Below, piece by piece: positions 56,379-64,000 of a stretch of 64,000 nucleotides of DNA. The position numbers and the translations under genes were made by a program. Source of the stretch: Nitratireductor sp. XY-223 (GTDB taxonomy: Bacteria > Pseudomonadota > Alphaproteobacteria > Rhizobiales > Rhizobiaceae). The notes beneath the pieces are model-generated. The model did not search any database. It had not been told where the DNA came from and worked only from the letters and a program-made list of their open reading frames with translations. Where the stretch lies: NCBI RefSeq assembly GCF_004959855.1, contig NZ_SPNT01000002.1, positions 558,001 to 622,000 of the forward strand, read 5' to 3'. Position 1 is the stretch's first letter. Every line of letters starts with the position of its first letter.

Positions 56379-58589
56379 TCACCGCCGGCGCTGGAATCGC
56401 CGGGTCGTCGGACGCTGCAGTTCGCTGCGGCCGCCCCTTTCGATCTGGCGGCGCTGCTCGATGCGCTGGATGCCGCGTTCGCGCGAAGCCCGCTGCCGGT
56501 CGAGCGACTGCCGCAGTTCCTCGACGCGCTGCGTGCTGCCGGTGCCGCCCTCGCGCGGGCGGATGTTCTTCCACTCGCCCTTGGTATGCTGCTTCCATTC
56601 GCCGTTTTCCTTGCGGAACACGTTGCCGTCGCGATTGGCGATGAGGTCGTTTTTCCGCTCCCTGGAAACGGCGCCTGTGTCGCGTTTCTGCCAGCGGTTC
56701 TGCGCGTCGGTCTTGACGTTGTCACGCGACCATTTGCTGTTGGTCGTGACGCCCCGGTCCCAGGATTTGTAGATGTTGCCGTTGATGTCGGCGACCCAGT
56801 AGCGATTGCCCGCCGGACCGCGCACGGCAATGTAACCGGCCTGGTTGTAGGGCCCCCAGGCCCGGCCGCCGCGGATATAGCCGCCGGTGTTCTGGTTGTA
56901 GATACCGCCGGCGGCGATGCCGCCATAGGGACCGTAGGCGCGTCCGTAATGCGCGGTGAACGTCCCGCGCCCCGGCAGGTAGTAGGTGCCCGAGCCGTAG
57001 GTGACCCGCCACGGGCGGTAGATCGGCGGGTAGCCCGGACGGTACACCCAGTAGGGCGGATAATACCATCCGGTGCCGTAGATCAGTGTGCCCCAGGCCA
57101 GGAACGCCCAAAGATAGCCGGATGTGTAGCCGTAGACGACATATTCGGGGGTCGTTTCATAGACCCGCACATAGGTCACGTTGTAGACCGGCGAGGACGG
57201 GGGAATGGCGTAGATGTCGTCGGGGACGGTATCGGCGACGACAAAAGGCCCGGTGGGCGTATCGCCGACAAACCAAACGCCGTTATGGAGCACGAAATAC
57301 TTGTCGCCGACGCGGATGACGGTGAAATTGGTGTTGACCGCATAGGCCATATCGGTGCCGACGATGCGCTCGAATTTCGGATCGCCGAAATAGGTGACGT
57401 CGACGGTGACTTCCGAGCGGTTTACACGCGCCGTTGTCGGGATGGAGGCCAGCAGCCGCGCCTCTTCGCTCTCGGAGGTTCCCGGAACCGAGGCGCGGAC
57501 GATCGAATAGGGTTCGCCATCCGGGATGTTGCGGAAATCGGCCGGTAGGTTCTCCGAGGCAAAGGCCCACGGGCCCTTGAGATCCGAGGCGCTGAACCAG
57601 CGGCCCGACGCGAGGAAATACCAGGTGCTGTTCGCCTGGTCGAAGAACAGGTCGGAATTGGCGTTGGAGACCCACCGCAGGCTGGTGTTTGCGACCGGCT
57701 GCAGTTGCGGCTGCCCGTCAATGACGACGAGCTCGGCCGGCTTGTCGCTGTAATAGACGGCGGGCGCCCCGTCCTTGAAGGCCTGCGGCGGCATGGCGGC
57801 GCGCGCTTCCTTCCAGTTGTCGTCGTCCGGTAGCTTGCCGAAAATGGTCGGCAATTCGCTGACCGGGGTCCACGGCCCGTCGACCTTGGCGGAAGACACC
57901 CAGGAATCGTCGATGCGCAGGTAGTAGGTCAGCGGATCGCCGGTCGCGAGCAGGTCCCAGTTCGTGTTGACGACGAATTCAAGGCCGTCGGCGCCCTTGA
58001 CCGGCGCCGTGGTCGGCTTGCCGTTGGTCTGCAACAGGATGGCGGGTTGTTCCGAGACGAAGATCGCCGGCGCGTCGCCGCCGAAGCCCGACGCGTCCTG
58101 CAATCGCTCGTAATTGTCGAGGCTCGCGGTCAGGCGGGTCATGGAGACCGTGATCGGTGCCGTCGGCAGCACCTTGCCGATCTCAAGCGACGCGTCGGCG
58201 AGCTGGTCGCGCCCCAGGGTCGAGAAGTTGATGTTGGCGACCTCGATGTTGGACAGGGTCACCTCGTCGGTCTCCCGGTCCGCCGCCGTGTCGGCGGTGA
58301 CCTCGATGACGCCATAGGCCGGATCGTCGCTGCCCTTGGGACTGTATTCGCTGGCGATGAGCGCGGTGAGCTCGGAGAAGCCTTTCCACGCGCTCACCTG
58401 CGGCTGGTGCAGGGTGATTGTCGCGCCGTCGGGCGACTCGAAGCTGCGCGGCCATTCGGGCGCCGGCTGTGCCTGTTCTTGCTGATTGCCGGCGGAGGCC
58501 GATTGGGCAAAGCCGTGTGCGGTCCAGCTGAAGGACATGAGAGACGCCAAGGCAATGCGCAGGAAGGAAGATCCGGTGACGCGATTCAT
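56379..58589 (-). CDS. Large secreted protein of unknown function, Tyr/Trp/Gly-rich
   Basis: A 736-residue protein with a signal peptide (hydrophobic residues 10-27, cleavage near HGFAQ). Residues 40-450 contain repeated short aromatic units such as STWYFLASGRWFSASDLKGPW, which fits beta-rich modules resembling carbohydrate-binding type V/XII annotation seen in rhizobial genomes. Residues 470-580 are rich in Tyr, Pro and Gly (YYPPYWVYRPGYPP) and may span or line the outer surface. The C-terminal 150 residues are basic and helical (REGGTGSTQRVEELRQSL). No catalytic motif is recognised. It is monocistronic. Confidence 0.8.
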   Translation of the reverse strand: MNRVTGSSFLRIALASLMSFSWTAHGFAQSASAGNQQEQAQPAPEWPRSFESPDGATITLHQPQVSAWKGFSELTALIASEYSPKGSDDPAYGVIEVTADTAADRETDEVTLSNIEVANINFSTLGRDQLADASLEIGKVLPTAPITVSMTRLTASLDNYERLQDASGFGGDAPAIFVSEQPAILLQTNGKPTTAPVKGADGLEFVVNTNWDLLATGDPLTYYLRIDDSWVSSAKVDGPWTPVSELPTIFGKLPDDDNWKEARAAMPPQAFKDGAPAVYYSDKPAELVVIDGQPQLQPVANTSLRWVSNANSDLFFDQANSTWYFLASGRWFSASDLKGPWAFASENLPADFRNIPDGEPYSIVRASVPGTSESEEARLLASIPTTARVNRSEVTVDVTYFGDPKFERIVGTDMAYAVNTNFTVIRVGDKYFVLHNGVWFVGDTPTGPFVVADTVPDDIYAIPPSSPVYNVTYVRVYETTPEYVVYGYTSGYLWAFLAWGTLIYGTGWYYPPYWVYRPGYPPIYRPWRVTYGSGTYYLPGRGTFTAHYGRAYGPYGGIAAGGIYNQNTGGYIRGGRAWGPYNQAGYIAVRGPAGNRYWVADINGNIYKSWDRGVTTNSKWSRDNVKTDAQNRWQKRDTGAVSRERKNDLIANRDGNVFRKENGEWKQHTKGEWKNIRPREGGTGSTQRVEELRQSLDRQRASRERGIQRIEQRRQIERGGRSELQRPTTRRFQRRR

Positions 58590-58735
58590 CGATACTCTCC
58601 TTGAAAAAGGGCCTCGTTCGACACCATTTGGAGAGACTATAGCGCAATTATGGCGCGTTGTTACTTTTATGCTGATTTATTATTTGCCCGGTACAGGCTT
58701 TATACTTGAGTTCTTCCGATTGCCGGCCGTCGAGA

Positions 58736-59362
58736 TCACCGCCTGCGAAGGCCTTCGATAAACAGGTCGATATACCGGTCCGCAAGCGCGTCGTGGGAAA
58801 CGGGATTGTCGTTGCGGTTCCAGTGCGGGATCCAGTTGAAGGCGCCGAATATCGCGGCGGCGGTCAGCTTCGGATCGTTCGGCGCGATCGAGGCATCGTC
58901 GATGCCGGCCTGGATGAGGTCGCGCAGCAGCCTGTCCAGCGAACGGCGGCCCTCGCGCAGGACGTCGCGATTGGGTTCCGACAAGGGAATGTCCTTCGAC
59001 AGCACCAGGCAGGCGCCCATGTCGTCGGCAAGCAGCGCCGCGTAACCGCGCAGCAGGAGACCGATGCGGTCGATGGGCGGAAGGCTCTCATCGCGGCAGC
59101 GCGCTAGCACGTCCTGCATGAATTCGAGGCCGAGCCGGCTGCACTCGAAGAGAATCTCCTCCTTGCTGCCGATATAGTAGTAGAGCGTGCGTTTCGACAC
59201 GTTGAGGGCGCCGGCGATATCGTCGAGCGTCGTGCGGTCGAAACCGCGCTCGTTGAACAGGCGCGCGCCGGTGCCGAGCACGGCAAGGCGTTTTTGCCGG
59301 CGCTGCTCGTCCCGGCTTGTAACCGCATTGTTCCAGAGCGCTCTTTCCATGGCTTCCTTCAT
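58736..59362 (-). CDS. TetR/AcrR family transcriptional regulator
   Basis: A 208-residue TetR regulator. ATG 59362 is taken as start; ATG 59350 is close, and the open frame back to 59524 lacks family support. The helix-turn-helix is LNERGFDRTTLDDIAGALNVSKRTLYYYIGSKEEIL, followed by a ligand-binding domain containing a TetR_C_33-like region. It is divergent from the thiolase operon with 195 bases between, so control of that operon is likely, as with many fatty-acid-catabolism TetR repressors. I could not find a clean palindromic operator in the gap. Confidence 0.92.
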   Translation of the reverse strand: MKEAMERALWNNAVTSRDEQRRQKRLAVLGTGARLFNERGFDRTTLDDIAGALNVSKRTLYYYIGSKEEILFECSRLGLEFMQDVLARCRDESLPPIDRIGLLLRGYAALLADDMGACLVLSKDIPLSEPNRDVLREGRRSLDRLLRDLIQAGIDDASIAPNDPKLTAAAIFGAFNWIPHWNRNDNPVSHDALADRYIDLFIEGLRRR

Positions 59363-59557
59363 AGCCGATTCTGACGCCGGCGCCAGATGGCACGGCGCGG
59401 CGGTCGCGGCGAAAATCACCCGACCGCTGTTGACCGTAACTTGGCAGTGGAATATGTAACTGATGAGTGTAAATGTCAAAGGGGCCTGCGCCCCGGGGCA
59501 TGCGAACGACAGGCGGCGGGTCAATCAGCAGCGCCGCCATTTGGCAGGGAGCACGAT

Positions 59558-60742
59558 ATGAACAAGGCACTGGTCGCCGGCGTGGGCATGACACGGTTCG
59601 TCAAGCCCGGGGACAATGAGGACTATCCGCAGATGGGCGCCGCGGCGGTTCGCGACGCGCTGGCCGATGCGGGCCTTTCTTATGACGCCGTGGAGCAGGC
59701 CTATGCCGGCTATGTCTATGGCGACAGCACCTGCGGCCAGCGGGTCATCTACGATGTCGGCATGACCGGGATCCCGGTGATCAATGTCAACAACAACTGT
59801 TCCACCGGCTCGACCGCGCTCTATCTTGCCCGGCAGGCGGTCGAAAGCGGTGCGGCCGATTGCGTCCTGGCCCTCGGTTTCGAGCAGATGCGGCCGGGTG
59901 CGCTGACCAGTGTGTTCGAGGACCGGCCCAGCCCTTTCGATCCGTTCGACGCGCAATGCGACGCGCTTGTCGGACACGGCGAAATCCCGCTGGCGCTGCG
60001 CTATTTCGGCGGTGCGGGCCTGCATCACATGGAGCGGCACGGCACGACGCTCGAGGATTTCGCAAAGGTGCGCGCCAAGGCCAGCCGTCACGCGAAGACC
60101 AACCCGCGGGCGCTTTTCCGAAACGAGGTGACGCCGGGCGACGTGCTGCAGTCGCCGGTGATGTGGCCGGGCGTGATGACGCGGCTGATGGCCTGCCCGC
60201 CGACCTGCGGCGGCGCCGCGGCCATACTTGTCTCGGAAGCGTTCGCCCGCAAGAACGGCCTGCGCGCGGATGTGGCGATCGCCGGCCAGGCGATGACCAC
60301 CGATACGCCGAGCACATTCGACTCCGGCGACATGATGCGGCTTGTCGGTTACGACATGACGGCAGCAGCCAGCGCCGCGGTCTACGAGGCGACCGGCATC
60401 GGCCCGGAGGATGTCGATGTCGTCGAGCTACATGACTGTTTCGCCCACAACGAACTGATCACCTATGAGGGGCTGGGCCTGTGCGCCGAAGGCACCGCGC
60501 AGCGGTTCATCGCCGACGGGGACAACACCTATGGCGGCAAGGTGGTCACAAACCCGTCCGGAGGGCTCCTGTCGAAAGGCCATCCGCTCGGCGCGACCGG
60601 CCTCGCGCAGTGTTTTGAACTCACCAACCAGTTGCGCGGCACCGCCGGCGAGCGGCAGGTGGAGGGTGCACGAACGGCATTGCAGCACAATCTCGGGCTC
60701 GGCGGCGCCTGCGTCGTGACCATGTACCAGCAGGCGGCGTGA
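59558..60742 (+). CDS. Thiolase family protein, SCP-x / lipid-transfer type
   Basis: A 394-residue thiolase-fold enzyme. ATG 59558 follows GGGAGC. The catalytic cysteine is C81 in NNNCSTGSTALYLA, and the second-half motifs VELHDCFAHNEL and GGLLSKGHPLGATGLAQ supply the catalytic His and Cys of the SCP-x subgroup, whose members cleave branched or steroid side-chain 3-ketoacyl-CoAs. Some such proteins are aldolases paired with a DUF35 protein; none is present here, so thiolysis is favoured. It overlaps the following gene by four bases. Confidence 0.93.
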   Translation: MNKALVAGVGMTRFVKPGDNEDYPQMGAAAVRDALADAGLSYDAVEQAYAGYVYGDSTCGQRVIYDVGMTGIPVINVNNNCSTGSTALYLARQAVESGAADCVLALGFEQMRPGALTSVFEDRPSPFDPFDAQCDALVGHGEIPLALRYFGGAGLHHMERHGTTLEDFAKVRAKASRHAKTNPRALFRNEVTPGDVLQSPVMWPGVMTRLMACPPTCGGAAAILVSEAFARKNGLRADVAIAGQAMTTDTPSTFDSGDMMRLVGYDMTAAASAAVYEATGIGPEDVDVVELHDCFAHNELITYEGLGLCAEGTAQRFIADGDNTYGGKVVTNPSGGLLSKGHPLGATGLAQCFELTNQLRGTAGERQVEGARTALQHNLGLGGACVVTMYQQAA

Positions 60743-61191
60743 CGGCCGCGATGATCGACAGGAAACATATCGGGCTCAGCCTCGAGCCGCTGACGGTCAC
60801 CGTCGAGAAGGGGCGGCTTCGGTTCTTCGCCAAGGCGACCGGGCAGGACGATCCCGTCTACACGGATGAGGCGGCGGCACGGGCAGCCGGCTACCCGTCG
60901 CTGCCGGCGCCGCCGACATTTCTCTTCTCGCTGGGTTTCGAAAAGCCCGACCCGTTCGAGCTGCTCCATGTCATGGACGTGGACCTTGCCCGAGTGCTGC
61001 ATGGCGAGCAATCCTTCGTCTACCACAAGCCGGTCTGCGCCGGTGACGTGGTAACGCTGAAATCGACGGTCACCGACATCTACGACAAGAAGGACGGCGC
61101 GCTTGAATTCATTGTCCAGAAAACGGATGTCACAAACGAGGCGGGCGCGCTCGTGGCGGAGCTGCAGCAGGTTGTCGTGGTGAGGAACTGA
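60739..61191 (+). CDS. MaoC-family dehydratase, N-terminal (FAS1-like) half
   Basis: A 150-residue hot-dog protein. GTG 60739 overlaps the thiolase stop as GTGA; ATG 60751 is an alternative. The sequence RFFAKATGQDDPVYTDEAAARAAGYPSLPAPPTFLF is typical of the MaoC_dehydrat_N domain. This half usually lacks the catalytic D/H pair and pairs with a second hot-dog subunit, which is the next gene. Together they would hydrate an enoyl-CoA. Confidence 0.9.
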   Translation: MTAAMIDRKHIGLSLEPLTVTVEKGRLRFFAKATGQDDPVYTDEAAARAAGYPSLPAPPTFLFSLGFEKPDPFELLHVMDVDLARVLHGEQSFVYHKPVCAGDVVTLKSTVTDIYDKKDGALEFIVQKTDVTNEAGALVAELQQVVVVRN

Positions 61192-61195
61192 GAAG

Positions 61196-61615
61196 ATGAA
61201 CGGGCTGCGTTTCGAAGCCGTGAATGTCGGCGACAAGCTGCCGGTGCTGCGCACCGCGCCGATCTCGCGCACAACCCTCGCGCTGTTCGCCGGCGCATCG
61301 GGGGACCATAACCCGATCCACATCGATATCGATTTCGCCAGGTCGGCCGGCATGGAGGATGTCTTTGCCCACGGCATGCTGTCCATGGCCTATCTCGGCC
61401 GGCTCCTGACCGGATGGGTGCCGCAGACGGCGCTGCGGCGCTTCGACACGCGGTTCGTCGCCATCACGCAGTTGCGCGAGCGCATCGTCTGCACGGGAAC
61501 GGTGGCGCAAAAATACGAGGAGGACGGCGAAAAGAGGGTGCGGCTCGCCGTCGAGGCCGCCAACGAAGCCGGCGAAGTCAAGCTGGCCGGCGAAGCGGTT
61601 GTCGCGCTGCCTTAG
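61196..61615 (+). CDS. MaoC-family (R)-hydratase, catalytic half
   Basis: A 139-residue hot-dog protein with the hydratase 2 signature FAGASGDHNPIHIDIDFA, giving the catalytic Asp and His, and HGMLSMAYLGRLL. It lies 4 bases after the N-terminal half. The pair resembles heterodimeric enoyl-CoA hydratases of steroid and lipid degraders, an inference from architecture. ATG 61196 follows GAGGAACTGAGA. Confidence 0.92.
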   Translation: MNGLRFEAVNVGDKLPVLRTAPISRTTLALFAGASGDHNPIHIDIDFARSAGMEDVFAHGMLSMAYLGRLLTGWVPQTALRRFDTRFVAITQLRERIVCTGTVAQKYEEDGEKRVRLAVEAANEAGEVKLAGEAVVALP

Positions 61616-61633
61616 AATTACAGGGAATCTGGC

Positions 61634-62458
61634 ATGGGAAAACTGCAGGATAAGACGGCCTATGTGAGCGGATCGGGCCGCGGCATCGGCCGCGCCGTGG
61701 CGCTCAAACTGGCGCGCGAGGGCGCTCATGTCGTGGTCAACGATCTCGACCAGGCACCCGCCGATGCCGTCGTCGAGGAGATCAGGGCTGGTGGCGGCGA
61801 GGCGGTCGCCGTCGCCGGCAGCGTCACCGCCGACGGTTTCGCTGAACGTTTTGTCGGCACCGGCATCGACACGTTCGGCGGCGTCGACATCATCGTCAAC
61901 AATGCCGGCTATACGTGGGATTCGATGATCGGCAAGATGAGCGACGAGCAGTTCGACGCGATGATCGACGTGCACCTCAAGGCGCCGTTTCAGATCCTGC
62001 GTGCCGCCAGCGAATTCATTCGCATCGAGGCAAAGCGCGAGGCCGAGGCGGGCCAGGAGGTGTTTCGCAAGGTCGTCAACATCTCCTCCGTCGCCGGAAC
62101 AGGCGGCAATGCCGGGCAGGCGAACTATTCCTCGGCCAAGGCCGGAATCATCGGACTGACCAAGACGCTGGCCAAGGAATGGGGCCGCTCGAAGGTCAAT
62201 GTCAACTGTGTCGCGTTCGGCTATATCGAAACCCGGCTGACCGAATCCACCGATGAGAAAAAGACCATCACGGTGGAGGGCAATGAGGTCGCCATCGGCA
62301 TTCCGACAAAGGTGGCGAGCGGCTTCAAGGCGATGATACCGATGGGTCGCGCGGGGACCGTGGAAGAGGCCGCGGACGGCGTCTACCTCTTTTGCGCGCC
62401 GGAATCGAACTACGTCTCCGGCCAGGTTCTGATCGTCGGCGGCGGGCTGGGTCTCTAG
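61634..62458 (+). CDS. Short-chain dehydrogenase/reductase (3-hydroxyacyl-CoA dehydrogenase type)
   Basis: A 274-residue SDR with the Rossmann motif VSGSGRGIGRAVALKLA (the usual TGxxxGIG is SGSGRGIG), NNAG at about 95, and the active-site YSSAK in GQANYSSAKAGIIGLTKTLAKEWG. It is slightly longer than FabG, with an insert near residue 130. With the thiolase and the two MaoC subunits it would oxidise the 3-hydroxyacyl-CoA and complete the beta-oxidation round. Its stop codon TAG belongs to the CTAG that opens the structured spacer downstream. Confidence 0.92.
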   Translation: MGKLQDKTAYVSGSGRGIGRAVALKLAREGAHVVVNDLDQAPADAVVEEIRAGGGEAVAVAGSVTADGFAERFVGTGIDTFGGVDIIVNNAGYTWDSMIGKMSDEQFDAMIDVHLKAPFQILRAASEFIRIEAKREAEAGQEVFRKVVNISSVAGTGGNAGQANYSSAKAGIIGLTKTLAKEWGRSKVNVNCVAFGYIETRLTESTDEKKTITVEGNEVAIGIPTKVASGFKAMIPMGRAGTVEEAADGVYLFCAPESNYVSGQVLIVGGGLGL

Positions 62459-62854
62459 ACCATTGTTTGGCAGGATTCAAAGGGCGCACTTTGTCCGGCC
62501 TGGTTCGCTTGGCGCACCGGATCAGCTGTTGCCGGCGCGCCAAGCGGCCCCCGGTCCGCACGAGACTGGAGTATCGTGCGGACAGAGGAGCTTGGGAGTC
62601 GACTAAGGCGGGGTCGCCGGCCGGGTTCAGATCGACTGAACCCGGCACGGACACTGGCCCTCAGACCGGTTTGCGCCGTCTTGCGTTTGGGCCCACAAGA
62701 AAAGCTGAAACCACGGTCCGAAGTCCCCCCATCACGATGCCTGTGGAGATTGGCCGATCGCGGACCGGCAGGATGTGGGAATTCTCACAAACCGCCGAGA
62801 TTCCGGTGCATAACCGCGTATACCGCGGTCACTCAATGATATGAAACGGCCTAG
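62455..62854. repeat. Structured non-coding spacer with CTAG-type ends, possible relative of the 48765 element
   Basis: The left end CTAGACC (62455-62461) and the right end GGCCTAG (62848-62854) both carry CTAG. The right-end inverse CTAGGCCGTTTCAT matches the 48765 element start at 13 of 14 bases. Inside are strong perfect hairpins: CGCTTGGCG/CGCCAAGCG (62506-62546), GTCCGCACGA/TCGTGCGGAC (62554-62583) and GCCGGGTTCAG/CTGAACCCGGC (62620-62646). No credible gene is inside. The SDR stop (62456-62458) and the Crp stop (62851-62853, minus strand) are both inside the CTAG ends. It could be a degenerate MITE, a terminator array or a small RNA locus. Confidence 0.55.
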
Positions 62855-63543
62855 TAAATTCCTGACTGGGCGAGCTGCCGCAAACGCTCCACATCCAGGA
62901 CCTCGATCTTGCGGCGGCCGGAATTGACGATGCCCAGCTTCGAAAGGCGCGCCAGTTCCTTGCTGACCGCCTCGCGATGTGTGCTCAATTTCGTTGCGAT
63001 CTGGTAGTGGGACGGTGCCGGCTCGATCAGGTGCTTGTCCTCGGCATCGCTCGAATCGACCATGCGCAGCAGCTCGGTGCAGATGCGCTGATGGACCGCC
63101 ATCGTGCTGTATTCGAACATCCGGTCCGTCAGGCTGCGGTTCTTGCGCACCAGGAGCTCGGCCAGTTTCAATCCGATCACCGGATAGTCGGCGATCAGTG
63201 CGCGAAACTGGGTTGAGTCCATGCGTGCCAGATAACTGTCCTCCAGGGCCTCAACGGCGGCGGACCGGGGCCGCTCATCGATCGCCGAGAATTCGCCGAA
63301 CACCTGGCCGGCCGAAATCTCCGCATAGGTGACCTCCTTGCCGTCGACCGAGTAGCCCTTGGCGGCGACACTGCCCTCGACAATGAAATAGACGTCGGTG
63401 GTCAGCTGGTTCTGACTGATCACCTCCTGGCCCTTCGAAACCCGGATCCACTCGCAGGTTTCACCGATTTCGTTCAACTGACCGATATCAAGATCAGCCA
63501 GCAAATCGACGAGATACAACAGATTTCTTGCGCCCGATTTCAT
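62851..63543 (-). CDS. Crp/Fnr family transcriptional regulator
   Basis: A 230-residue cyclic-nucleotide-binding-fold regulator. ATG 63543 (MKSGARNLLYLVD) follows AAGGGTGGG on the minus strand and is preferred to 63588. The N-terminal domain has QEVISQNQLTTDVYFIVEGSVA and GQVFGEFSAIDERPRSAAV. The C-terminal winged helix has HYQIATKLSTHREAVSKELARLSKLGIV, where R-E-x-x-x-K corresponds to the DNA-contacting R-E-x-x-x-R of CRP. Only one cysteine lies near the N-terminus, so it cannot hold an FNR-type iron-sulfur cluster. A CRP-like site lies upstream. Confidence 0.9.
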   Translation of the reverse strand: MKSGARNLLYLVDLLADLDIGQLNEIGETCEWIRVSKGQEVISQNQLTTDVYFIVEGSVAAKGYSVDGKEVTYAEISAGQVFGEFSAIDERPRSAAVEALEDSYLARMDSTQFRALIADYPVIGLKLAELLVRKNRSLTDRMFEYSTMAVHQRICTELLRMVDSSDAEDKHLIEPAPSHYQIATKLSTHREAVSKELARLSKLGIVNSGRRKIEVLDVERLRQLAQSGIY

Positions 63544-63656
63544 CAATCCCACCCTTGGGCATACCGCCGAAACAAAGAGTAGCGTCATTGCCTAGGGCTT
63601 GCAGCAAGTTTTTCTGCACGTTGCGCAGACGCCACGCACCGGATCCGATCCGCATC

Positions 63657-63676
63657 AATGTGAGTTATCTCACATT
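63657..63676. promoter_or_regulatory. CRP-like operator between the Crp-family gene and the last gene
   Basis: AATGTGAGTTATCTCACATT is a perfect 8-bp palindrome with a 4-base centre and contains TGTGA-N6-TCACA, the CRP consensus. It sits 113 bases upstream of the Crp start and 112 bases upstream of the ATG at 63789, so it could control either gene. Confidence 0.75.
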
Positions 63677-63788
63677 TGAGCCGGGCCCGTTGTGCAATAG
63701 GTCGCCAGGGTGAGGTCCGTCCAGGGGACCGACCGGAATGTGGGCGAACCGACAGGAACATGAGCAACGTGACAGCCGGAAGCATGCG

Positions 63789-64000
63789 ATGATGCCGATC
63801 AGGACCCTCAATCATCTGCTCGTCAGACCAGAGGTCAGCCGCAATATCGAGATTGCAGATCCTGGCCGCAACGCGCTGCCGGCCGATGAACTGGGTTTCG
63901 TGCTTCAATATGCAGTGCAGCCGGATATCAGCACGGCACGCAGGCAATTGGCAGCGATCCTCGACACGCTCGACTTTTCACTCGAACCGCTCTTTCCGCG
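63789..64000 (+). CDS. Unidentified protein, N-terminal part only
   Basis: A frame from ATG 63789 (or ATG 63792) stays open to the window edge, giving 70 residues beginning MMPIRTLNHLLVRPEV with later RRQLAAILDTLDFSLEPLF. I do not recognise it. GGAAGCATGCG precedes the start, with GGAAG as a possible ribosome binding site. Its position just downstream of the CRP-like site and divergent from the Crp-family gene supports a real gene, but the length seen is too short to be sure. Confidence 0.45.
   Translation, partial: MMPIRTLNHLLVRPEVSRNIEIADPGRNALPADELGFVLQYAVQPDISTARRQLAAILDTLDFSLEPLFP

Noticed and set aside
62851-63543. FNR-type oxygen sensor
   Set aside because: FNR needs four cysteines for its cluster. 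This protein has only one near the N-terminus, so it is classed with Crp-like proteins.
63585-63947. 120-residue minus-strand ORF upstream of the Crp gene
   Set aside because: It crosses the CRP-like palindrome and has no domain or ribosome binding site. The plus-strand frame from 63789 looks more protein-like.

Overview
This is a GC-rich (roughly 63% by eye) chromosomal window from an alphaproteobacterium, most likely of the order Hyphomicrobiales (Rhizobiales). The evidence is a 1599-residue large-type NAD-glutamate dehydrogenase, a DUF1013/TrcR protein, an alphaproteobacterial LexA box (GAAC-N7-GAAC) in front of imuA-imuB-dnaE2, and three TadG-like von Willebrand proteins. The genus is inference. 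I saw no rRNA, tRNA, CRISPR array, transposase or phage gene.

Layout. 1-3.7 kb: a catabolic operon (3' end of an alcohol dehydrogenase, two tandem enolase-superfamily enzymes, a class III aminotransferase). 3.7-6.4 kb: LemA, two TPM-domain proteins and a convergent AhpD-like protein. 6.5-13 kb: NAD-glutamate dehydrogenase, an Atg22-like MFS protein and dodecin. 13-21.4 kb: a mostly minus-strand housekeeping block (htpX, rsmB, heparinase-like gene, purH), interrupted by an AraC regulator and a lower-GC oxidoreductase, then a small SDHAF4-like protein. 21.8-27.4 kb: three consecutive secreted or surface vWA proteins with AT-rich spacers. 27.4-30.2 kb: two near-identical cyclopropane fatty acid synthases. 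30.2-33.8 kb: acs, trcR and a small membrane protein. 33.8-36.2 kb: an unusual peptidoglycan-hydrolase fusion next to a lipoprotein. 36.4-38 kb: an AbgT transporter. 38.2-44 kb: the SOS mutasome, followed by an array of hairpins bounded by short inverted repeats. 44.2-46 kb: YbaN and a PLP decarboxylase.

46.2-55.3 kb looks like a catabolic or detoxification island. It holds a P450-ferredoxin operon, a divergent LysR regulator, an RND/MMPL exporter with a small exported partner, and a TRAP transporter. The same 16-base palindrome, which fits the LysR T-N11-A rule, lies in the P450/LysR promoter region and again between the RND and TRAP operons, tying these genes into one probable regulon. 55.3-62.5 kb: a thioredoxin-reductase-like flavoenzyme, a large secreted protein, a TetR regulator, and a thiolase/MaoC/MaoC/SDR operon able to carry out one round of beta-oxidation-type chemistry. 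62.5-64 kb: a structured repeat-like spacer, a Crp-family regulator with a near-consensus CRP site upstream, and the start of an unidentified gene.

The most notable observations are the shared LysR operator, three non-coding MITE-like or hairpin elements (43.95, 48.77 and 62.46 kb; two share CTAG-type ends that supply the stop codons of neighbouring genes), the triplicated vWA genes, and the PG-hydrolase/DUF2272 fusion without a signal peptide beside a lipoprotein gene.
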